A stretch of 64,000 bases of DNA. Source: Limnomonas spitsbergensis. Its lineage: Eukaryota > Chlorophyta > Chlorophyceae > Chlamydomonadales. The stretch covers positions 1,881,001 to 1,945,000 of the forward strand of contig JAYJMM010000120.1 of NCBI GenBank assembly GCA_037349105.1. Reading direction: 5' to 3'. The notes beneath the pieces were generated by a model. It was not told the origin of the DNA and searched no databases. It saw only the letters and a list, made by a program, of their open reading frames with translations. Made by a program: the position numbers and the translations under genes. Positions 55,426-64,000 of this stretch are shown piece by piece; within the stretch, counting starts at the first letter, position 1, and each line of letters starts with the position of its first letter.

Positions 55426-58400
55426 CGGGTGTTGGTTCAGCATTATCCACGTCTTTACACAAAAAGTTGTTTCAGCGTCCACACATCCACACACAGGGTT
55501 TATATCACAGGCTCCACGCATTGACAACACAGTCTTTTGTAGAATGAGTTGGGCAGCAGCCAAGTGCTCACTGCTGTCAACGCATGATGAGGCAGGCCAT
55601 GGCGGGCCGCAGCCTTGGCTGATGATGGAGCTTCGAGGGGGGGGGGGGGCACCAGCAGCGTTTTGCTGGCTAGCAGCTAGTGGGCGTGGGGGCGGGATCC
55701 TCCTAGGCTCCCTGCGATACTTGCGTTTGATTGTGCCTAGAAAGCATGTGTTTCATTTGGCTGGAGAGGCCTGCGTTTGATTGCAGTGCGCGGTGGTGGC
55801 CTGAGCAAACGCCTAGCCCACGTCTTGAGCGATGCAAGGTCGAGGCTCAGTCTTGCACCTTGTGTTTCACTAGGTAGAGCTCCAGGGCTTCACCACAAGG
55901 ATTGCAAACCTGCGTCCTGTCGGTTGCTTTATCGGTGGCGCCTCACCCGCCATGTTTAGGGTTTATACGGCCTGGCAGGACCTCGTGGGCGACTCTGCCC
56001 CGGGTCAACTTTGGTCTCGCCCGCCACCCGTGATGGACAGGATGGGCCTGCTCCATGGCTGGGTGGGCAGGTCCGGCCACGTCTGTTGTCGTCAAAGCTG
56101 TCATGTGAAGGAGGCTTCCCATGGCAACTAGCCGGATGCTTTAGGGTCCAGTTTCTTGCTGGTGAGAATTTACTTGTTGAGGTGAATTGCTAGGCTTTTG
56201 TGTTGTGGTTTAGACTGTACTCGGCTGTGTTAGTCACTAAGTGTGCAGCTTGTCTATTTGCTGCCCTGCCACCAGCGGCACCAGCACCTCTCAGTGCCTG
56301 TATTCCAGATTTCGGGTTTTTAAGTCCAGTGTGGGCACACCGCAGCACTTGCTTAGGCAATGATGGTAGGTACCTGGTGGTGCAGGCTGGATTTTCGTTT
56401 ATCTCAGCATGCCTTGGAGCCAGACATCGGGGCCACTGGATGTGCAATATGGGATTCGAATGGTTGTGCATGCTATGGCCATGCTAGGTACATGCTTTTC
56501 ATGGTCTTGGTGTCACCCTAGAGTGTGAGGGGGGGGGGGGCGGTTACCTTTTTCCATTGCGTTTTATGGTGGGCGGGTTATTTCCTGTGTGCCCATGTCA
56601 CGTATTTTGCATGGAGTTTATGTGCTGCATTTACTTTGGGGTTCCATGCCCACCTGTGTGGGGATGTTTGCTGGGGGCGGCGTGGGGCGCTCTGGTTATA
56701 CTTGTCTTGTGCTGTAGCTTGTTTTAGTGCTCCAACCAGTATGCAGGCACCTGCCACGTGCATCAAATCTGATGCTCTGCTGGAGAATTCGCAATTCACA
56801 AACATTCACGAATTCAGTTATTTGACTTTTATCCAGTTGCGTTTTACCATACCACGTTTTAATGACGTTGCACCTCACCATACCATGTGTCTTGCCCGCA
56901 AATGTTCTGGTATGATGAGATGTTGGGGGTAGGAACTCGCCTCCGCCCCCATCTAGGCATCACTCCTTTTAGCATCCTTATTTCCATGTACTGTTCTCGA
57001 CGTGTTGCACTATTTTCGAGTGGTGTGCATGCCGCACATCCGCTGTGTACCTGGGTGTATTACAGTGCGTTTCCGTTGGAGGTTAGGAAACAGTTCTATT
57101 CCTGCCGGTTTGACGAAATGTTCTTCGGTTGATACGGCTGTTCCTGTGATTTATTTTCACGCGTTTCCATTGCTTCCGAAACCACTCGGAGAACGGGGAC
57201 GTGCGACCTCTGGTTTTCTTCTGATCTGCATCATGCCCAGAACATTGCCTGCATTGCAATGACCAGAGAGTCTGGCCGAGGCATTGTACGACAAAAAAAA
57301 TGTCAAGCTGATTTCCCCGGTTTATTATTCAAGACATAACAAAGGCGTACAAATCGTAGGGTACGGCACCACGGTAGATTATAGGCAGCACAACGTGGAG
57401 TGAGTCAATGACGTTACACCACTGGGCCATGCTGCAAAGGCTCGGTCGCGTCGGCGTCCAACAGCAAGGTTGGAAACTAAAGAGAGAGGAAAGAGACCCC
57501 CTCAAAAACAAAACAAAAAGTCCTAATCCCCAATCCAACTATCGGAAGCTAAAGACGCGCACGTGGAGTGAGTGGTTAATGACGTTACACCTCTGGGCCA
57601 TGCTGAAATGAAACTCGGCCACGTCGGCAAACAAAGAGGCAGGTAGGAAAGGCAAGGGAGGCGGCACAAGAGGTAAGAAAGGATAGCAACTTCGCCCAAC
57701 ATACAAGTAGTGAGTGGTTATAGGCCCCGGTTTTATTTACGGCTAATGCCTGAGGGAAGACCTTTGTACTGTGGAGTCTGACTTTGTATGAACCGAGAGG
57801 ATGTGGCGACGAAGATTTTTGCTTCATTCAGATAACAAAAAGAATGCAACCACCGAGGTCACTGCCAAAGTTCATTGATCACCATGTTAGCGCCAATATG
57901 CAACATGTACTGTATGCTCACTGTTACCCAGACTGCCAGACTGGGCTATGTTGGGGGTGGGGGGTGCACCCATAGGGGGGCCAACAAACGCCTGAGGTTG
58001 TTGGGCCAGAGGTTGTTGCTGGTTGGATCTGGGGTAGCAGGTCCTTGTCAAGGTGAATACTTCAGTCATTTCCTGCATTATCCATTGCACGTTTTTCGTT
58101 AAAATTGGAGACGATTTTCTTTCCACTTCACACGGGGAACAAACATCGAACGATAGCGTTAGGCTCCCGATAGGACCACATTGTTAGGAACAACTTCGCG
58201 AAAGCTTTCCGAACGACTGTCGAAAGCCTACCGAAAAAATTGCCAGCGACCCTGCGAAAAATAAGCGGAACTCGTAAGCGCTGGCTACTGAAAACATTTC
58301 AAGTTTCAACGGATTTTCCGGGGATAAGTCGGAACTCACATTTTACACTTATGCTACGACCGGGCCATACCACGGGTGAATACATCACAAAGTTCGTGTG

Positions 58401-58789
58401 TGATCCAAATATCCAATGCAACAATTTTTAGTTCAATCAGAGAAGATTTTTTTACTCAATCAATCACCTACATATAAAACATGTTTTACCCAAACCTATT
58501 ATCCCTTCCTTTACGCTACTCTTCACACGGGAATACGCCCGTTGATTGATGCAAATAGGGATCGCGGCCGACCGTTATGTGAACGGGTGCGCGCGTTAGC
58601 CGACAGGCCAACAGCCACGACGCAACTTCAGGGTCATCAGCAAAAAAAACGGGCGTAGCCCACGTTCCATCAATCAGAAACGGGGTTTTACCCGCCTTAC
58701 ATCCCTTAAAGTTCCGTTTCACTTCACACGGGAATATTTACCTACCACGACATCTATCGTCTTGCACCGCCCTCTTACTGCTCAGCAAG
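55426..58789. other. Intergenic, no gene supported
   Basis: Open frames up to 135 codons (56,525-56,932) show no motif. Two copies of the dispersed AATGACGTTACACC motif lie at 57,407 and 57,578. A C/G homopolymer occurs at 55,638-55,650. Nothing else is recognised. Confidence 0.4.
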
Positions 58790-58889
58790 ATGATGACAAC
58801 TGCCCACCGCACCGCCGTCCGCCTCTTCGCGATGGTCGTTCTGACGCTCATCGCGATGTTCATGATGTCAGCAGCTCCGGTTCTTGCCG
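58790..58889 (+). CDS. Putative signal-peptide exon
   Basis: ATG at 58,790 opens 33 codons with a basic start (HRTAVR) and a long hydrophobic core (MVVLTLIAMFMM), then SAAPVLA before a GT donor (GTGCGTACG) in phase 1. This is the layout of a secretory signal peptide with a cleavage site after PVLA. The following intron starts with a CTGT/GTAC microsatellite. A next exon with acceptor TGTAG at 59,586 would fit in phase but carries no recognisable domain. Confidence 0.45.
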
Positions 58890-58934
58890 GTGCGTACGTT
58901 TCTGTTCTCTGTTTTCCGTTCGATGTGGAAAGCT

Positions 58935-58982
58935 GTCTGTCTGTCTGTACGTCTGTACGTCTGTACGTCTGTACGTCTGTAC

Positions 58983-59040
<58 letters not shown>
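58935..59040 (+). repeat. (CTGT)n with TACG interruptions
   Basis: About 25 tetranucleotide units of CTGT, with five ACGT-containing units at the left side. Confidence 0.95.
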
Positions 59041-59215
59041 AGATCAGCTGGCGTGTTTATCTAGGACATCTCGCATAACCCGTCCAGCGCTCTTGTCTTT
59101 CGAATTCCAATTCTTCGGGGGAAAAAGTTATTTGGTTTTCAGCCGGACGGCTTCCAAGTTTGGCCCAGGCCGTTTCCTGCTGCCAGTACCTCCGTGCAAT
59201 TTCATCCCGCTCTTT

Positions 59216-59545
59216 CATTTCTTTCTGACCCACTGGCTTCTGACCCTCTTCTCTGACCTACTTCTTTCTGACCCACTTTTGACCCACTTCTTTCTGACCC
59301 ATTTCTTTCTGACCCATTTTGCTGACCACCGACTTCATTCTGACCCACTTCTGACCCACTTTGCTGACCACCGACTTCTTTCTGACCCGCTTCTTTTTGA
59401 CCCACTTCTTTTTGAACCCACCTTTGCAGTGTGAACCATGTCTTCCTGACCCACTTTTCCTTCTGCAGTTATTTTTGACCGGAATTGTCTGTCTTGAATT
59501 ATGGGACCTCTGTTTCTGACCCACTTTTCTTTCTGACCCACCACG
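59216..59545 (+). repeat. Degenerate TTTCTGACCCAC repeat
   Basis: A phrase close to TTCTTTCTGACCCAC recurs about 18 times, with spacing variants and occasional GCTGACCACCGACTT inserts. No exon sequence was recognised in it. Confidence 0.85.
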
Positions 59546-59699
59546 AATGACAATCCTCTCAATCCCTCATTATGCAAATAGTGTAGGAATGCACGCAGTG
59601 CTCACCCGAAGTGGTGAACACGTCCTTGTGGGTCCTGCCGCCCACCTCCAGCGGTCCTACGAGCGAAAATCCTTATTTAAAAAAAAAGTTTTATTTTCC

Positions 59700-60220
59700 T
59701 GTTGTTGCAGGATAGGGCCAAGAAGGAGCAGACACTCCCACAAAACAGCCTTATTATTTTGGAGATTGCAGGACCGGGCTAAGAAGAAGCAGAACAAGAA
59801 GGACGTTGTCCAATCCCCCCACACAAACGACCTTGCCATTGGCGCATGCAGGATCGTGTATTTTTTAGTGAGGTTCAGCCACATTTCAGGTATGCCCCGG
59901 CCTCCCACCGGAGGCCTCAGGTGTGGCCAGGCAGGCTGCTGGAGGTGCCGGCCAGAGGCCGGTCAAGGTTTCGGGCCTTTTGCGGCTGCAGGGCGGCCCG
60001 CCAAAGGTGGTCCGACCATTCTGATTACTGACTACAAACACTTCATGCAGGACCGGGCCAAGCAGGATTTGGACAAGAGGGGCATGCCAGCCACACGCTA
60101 CGCCCCTCCCCCCACGTACAAAAACTTATTATTTTGGGCCTCACTGGGTCGAGAAGGTGCAGGAGAAGAAGGACGTGCTGTCCAAGCGCTCCATGCCACC
60201 CTGACCAAAACTCCTGGAAC
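59700..60220 (+). repeat. Repeated acceptor plus short exon-like start (DRAKK)
   Basis: GCAG followed by GACCGGGCCAAG or close variants occurs three times (59,710, 59,769, 60,050). A fourth related site, GTGCAG before GAGAAGAAGGACGTGCTG, stands at 60,158. Two of the copies are preceded or followed by TTATTATTTTGG. The encoded start is D-R-A-K-K/Q. I cannot tell which copy, if any, is a real exon. Confidence 0.5.
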
Positions 60221-60316
60221 GTCCAGCCGCTCTGCTGCTGAGTGCAGAAGTTAGGCAATCCCCTCAAACCCTCAATCCCTCGATCCACACTGTGCATTCC
60301 ACAGGGCCCGATTCTG

Positions 60317-62365
60317 ATGACTCCTGCCCGGCGGGATCTTGCTGCGCGGGCCCAAGCGTTTTCGGCAGCTGCGCCGGCGTCTGCACTATCTGCATCAGCA
60401 CTGGTGGCTAAATCAAGGTCGCCCGCTCACATTGGCTGGTGAGATGGTAGGATCGTAAATATGTGTTCTTGTGTTGCCGCTTTATATTGTCGCCACTGGA
60501 TTTTGATTGAATATGATTTCTGCACGAGGGGGGGGGAGCAGAAAAGGGCGGTGCACGCACATAATGATATGAGGGAGCAATGGGTAGGGTAAAGGGGCCA
60601 ATACTCCCCCATCCCAAATAAAAGACACTCGGGGCATGAGGCGATAGCTGAATCCATCCTTGTATAGTTTCTGCACGAGGGGGAGGGGGGGGGAGGCAGC
60701 AATAAAACTGGGGGGACCCATCGTCTAACTTTGTAGAGCTTGATTAGAGCATTCCATAATTGATGTTACTTTACTTTTCCACCATCAGGAAGAAAATATA
60801 TGATTGGTCAAAATACTGGTATTAGGGAGAAGGGTGGACAGGATTGGTCAAAATACTGGTATTAGGGGGAAGGGTGGACAGGATTGGTCAAAATACTGGT
60901 ATTAGGGGGGAAGGGTGGACAGGATTGGTCAAAATACTGGTATTAGGGAGAAGGGTGGACAGGATTGGTCAAAATACTGGTATTAGGGGGGAAGGGTGGA
61001 CAGGATTGGTCAAAATACTGGTATTAGGGGGGAAGGGTGGACAGGATTGGTCAAAATACTGGTATTAGGGGGGAAGGGTGGACAGGATTGGTCAAAATAC
61101 TGGTATTAGGGGGGAAGGGTGGACAGGATTGGTCAAAATACTGGTATTAGGGAGAAGGGTGGACAGGATTGGTCAAAATACTGGTATTAGGGGGAAAGGG
61201 TGGACAGGATTGGTCAAAATACTGGTATTAGGGGGAAGGGTGGACAGGATTGGTCAAAATACTGGTATTAGGGGGGAAGGGTGGACAGGATTGGTCAAAA
61301 TACTGGTATTAGGGGGGAAGGGTGGACAGGATTGGTCAAAATACTGGTATTAGGGGGAAGGGTGGACAGGATTGGTCAAAATACTGGTATTAGGGGGGAA
61401 GGGTGGACAGGATTGGTCAAAATACTGGTATTAGGGGGGAAGGGTGGACAGGATTGGTCAAAATACTGGTATTAGGGGGGAAGGGTGGACAGGATTGGTC
61501 AAAATACTGGTATTAGGGGGGAAGGGTGGACAGGATTGGTCAAAATACTGGTATTAGGGGGAAGGGTGGACAGGATTGGTCAAAATACTGGTATTAGGGG
61601 GAAGGGTGGACAGGATTGGTCAAAATACTGGTATTAGGGGGAAGGGTGGACAGGATTGGTCAAAATACTGGTATTAGGGGGGAAGGGTGGACAGGATTGG
61701 TCAAAATACTGATATTAGGGAGAAGGGTGGACAGGATTGGTCAAAATACTGGTATTAGGGGGAAGGGTGGACAGGATTGGTTTTCAGGATTTCATTTATT
61801 TTTTGTATAATTTTTTGTATAATTTCTTCTAGCCATCATAATCACATGGGAAGAAAAGCAATCAATTCCTCTGCTGCAAGCATACATTTGGCATGTCTTA
61901 GGGGGGCGTGTACGTAGGTATGAAACCCCCTACTCGGCATGCCAGTACTTTCAGTTGGGATTCAGCCAACCCTAGGAGTAAATGAATCCCAACTGAAAGA
62001 CAATGAGGGGACCAAGGCCGCAAGTGTACCGACTGATGTTGGGCGAGGATTATCAAAACATGGGAATCTGGGCCTGAGGCGACCACTGAGGCAACCTTCT
62101 TTGCATGATAAATTGCGTATGTAGGGCCCTCCGCCAGGCCCTCCTGGCAGGTTTTGCTGCTGCCATCGTCGCACCGGCCTCAGTGCCGCAAGCGCAAGCG
62201 AAGGACTTCATGGCCTTGAAGGCGGAGAAAGAAGCGCGCAAGAAGGTCCTGAAGGAAGCTGCCGGGGAGGTCAAGTTGACAGGCAAAAACGTGATGGATG
62301 AGGTAACGAACAAGTTTGCGCGGGCCATGCGACCGGTCTTGCAAGCAAGCAAGCAAGCTGCATAG
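60317..62365 (+). CDS. Small protein with thylakoid-lumen-type leader, two exons
   Basis: Exons 60317-60417 and 62125-62365 join in phase 2 to 113 residues. The N-terminus has the make-up of a chloroplast transit peptide (RRDLAARAQAFSAAAPASA, no acidic residue after the start). It is followed by R-A-L-R-Q, a hydrophobic core LLAGFAAAIVA and an A-x-A site in VPQAQA, which is the bipartite layout of lumen proteins. The mature part would be about 55 residues, very rich in Lys and Ala (KAEKEARKKVLKEAAGEVKL) and helical. I do not recognise the family. An upstream exon is possible because the frame stays open 5' of the ATG after a CCACAG acceptor at 60,306. The intron carries a 41-bp array. Confidence 0.5.
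60795..61785 (+). repeat. 41-bp array, about 24 copies
   Basis: The unit is GATTGGTCAAAATACTGGTA, then TTAGGGGGGAAGGGTGGACAG; length varies by one to three bases in the G run. It fills the intron of the small-protein gene at 60,317-62,365. Each unit ends in a possible acceptor (GGACAG) and holds a possible donor (CTG/GTATTAG), but no known exon sequence is recognised. Homogeneity is very high. Confidence 0.95.
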
Positions 62366-62637
62366 GAGTTTGCATCTTTCATACCAGACCACTGATCTTG
62401 TATGCTCCTGACAACATGGGATCCACTGAGCCTACCTATCTGTGCATCCCTACCATAGCACCTGACACGTAGGCGGGTACTACCTCTTCTGCCTGCCTGC
62501 CTGGTGCCACTGCTGCAGTGATGCTTGCCTCGTGGCTCGGGGCACTGCTTCCTGCCTAATGCATGCGGTATAGGTGTATTGCTGTATTGCTTGGCTGAGG
62601 AAAAAACAGGTTCAAGACCTGCCTCCTCTCTTGACAG

Positions 62638-62703
62638 GTCTTTGGGAGCCCGGAGTACTCAGTTGGTGAGGAGGCGCGCACTCCCAACGTCCACTCCCGG
62701 CAG
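62638..62703 (+). CDS. Orphan internal exon candidate
   Basis: TCTTGACAG precedes 66 bases in phase 0 that read VFGSPEYSVGEEARTPNVHS-R-Q, followed by a donor GTAGGAAG. The splice sites are strong and the frame is coding-like, but I found no neighbouring exon of the same gene. It may belong to a gene that continues beyond the window. Confidence 0.4.
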
Positions 62704-64000
62704 GTAGGAAGAGTAACACACTCTCAGGTCCTCTACACTTTGCCAATGCCCCCATGGCTGTCGTATCTATTACATTGTATCAAACAAGGTGTGTTGGAGG
62801 GCTGTCAATGTCGGGGATAGACATCTCATGACGGGGATAGAATGTTCCTTTTTAAGTTCTTGTTTCCCATGGCCCAATTAGTTCATGTGCGTGCCGATTT
62901 GACAATTGGTGTTTAACAGTCGGGCCAAAATTTAGGTTTTGGCATCCTGTTTTCGGTGTGGTGAAGCCTGTGTTGGTGTATGGAATCCTGTGCTTCGTGT
63001 CTTGTTATGCGACGCGTAAATGTGGAGAATACGTGATGCTGGTGTGGAAATGTCTGGTTTAGGGTGTGGGGAGTACGTTTTGGGGTGGGGAATTCGCGCG
63101 TGCCGTGCCGTTACTTCCGATGTCCTTATTTCTTTACTGCATTAGTAGGCACTGCATCTTCCAGTGGATAACTGTTTGAAGGAGAGAAGAGTTAAACATG
63201 CTTAGTGTACGGGTGGGTACCTACTGGTTGGGCATAAGTAGACTTGTGGTTCAGCCTCAGGACCCCCCCCCGTGTCGATATTCGCCCCCCTCCGGCCACG
63301 CCCACCCCCGGCAGGCCGTCGGTGTTGATTCTTATTTTCACCGAGGTTGAAATGGGGCTAGGTAAGCTGGTTCTGCGTTCATCTGATCTGTAGGAGTCGT
63401 GAATTATCTCTGTCATTTTGATAGATTTCTGGCGGCCATGCTATCCAGCTTGATGGGTGCAAAATGATGCCAAGAGTGTTCAGGCAGAGGGGAATCTTGG
63501 CCACTGTTTTTGTATACATAGAAAAGAAAGAAAACGCGACATGCCACTGATAGTATGAGGGCTGTGTGGCCAGGGGTCAAATTCAGGGCCAGGAGCAACG
63601 CTAGATAGAATGAATGGGTGGCTTCCTTTATCCAAACCCTCAGGCATATTATTTAGGGGCGGCTGGACAGGAGTGGCACGGACAGGGACTGAGGAAGTCA
63701 CGTGCAGTGCCAGCTGCCGCTGGGCCGGGGTGGCAAATGAAGGTCCAGGGTTTAGAAAAGGGTTGGGGCAAAGGGTTTCAGCTTCCTTATGACCGCTGGT
63801 ATGCCATGGAATTCTGATATGGTAGAAAAAATGTGCCAGTGCCTTTGGCAAAACTGTGAGAGTTCTCCCACCTTATACTGTTTCCTGTATATGAAAGGAG
63901 AAGCTCTAATACTAATATTACAATGTGTTGCGGGTACAAGTCCAATTCTTACTCCAAGAGACTCAAGGGACCTATGCTGGCAAACTGCTTTCGGATCTGA
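62704..64000. other. Right edge of window, nothing recognised
   Basis: Open frames of up to 123 codons occur on minus (63,480-63,851) without any motif. No repeat array or RNA gene is seen. Confidence 0.4.

Noticed and set aside
56525..56932. 135-codon plus-strand frame
   Set aside because: It has no motif and no splice support, and the apparent hydrophobic stretches look like chance. Not enough for a gene.

Overview
The window looks like nuclear DNA of a eukaryote, most likely a green alga (Chlorophyta). Four things point that way: intron-rich genes with GT-AG junctions, short interstitial runs of the plant/algal telomere repeat TTTAGGG, a long pentatricopeptide-repeat (PPR) gene, and algal-style retroelements. 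There is no operon structure and I found no rRNA, tRNA or CRISPR array. Lineage below Chlorophyta is a guess.

Layout. 0.36-2.5 kb (-): a broken PIF1-type helicase, probably from a Helitron or similar element. 3.2-4.55 kb: an 18-bp minisatellite. 6.0-7.8 kb: two LINE fragments in opposite orientation. 8.1-12.2 kb (-): a decayed LTR-type retroelement with a zinc-binding integrase domain, an integrase core and a PHD finger. 12.4-13.6 kb: a LINE reverse-transcriptase piece joined in inverted orientation to its own C-terminal piece. 15.0-39.6 kb (-): one large PPR gene; I could chain 23 exons with consistent splice phase into 1,493 codons. 40.3-44.3 kb (+): a complete six-exon proteasome assembly chaperone 1 (PSMG1/PAC1) gene, divergent from the PPR gene. 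45.2-47.1 kb: two more LINE fragments. 48.2-55.4 kb (+): a five-exon gene joining a His-rich N-terminal exon to a myo-inositol-oxygenase (MIOX) domain that has lost four of its six iron ligands. 58.8-62.7 kb (+): small-protein exons, including a two-exon candidate thylakoid-lumen protein.

The most striking feature is not one gene. In all three confidently modelled genes, introns contain tandem copies of the neighbouring exon edge together with its splice site. These range from a single extra copy to arrays of about 13, 19, 20 and 40 units. The units carry intact or recognisably mutated donors or acceptors and the adjoining codons. I call them splice-junction minisatellites here. They explain most of the very long spurious open frames in the window.

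A short MITE-like family (one copy with perfect 15-bp terminal inverted repeats), a dispersed motif near 6.6, 44.5 and 57.4-57.6 kb, and several simple arrays fill much of the remaining non-coding sequence. All exon boundaries were read by eye from reading frame, splice consensus and phase; none was tested against transcripts.
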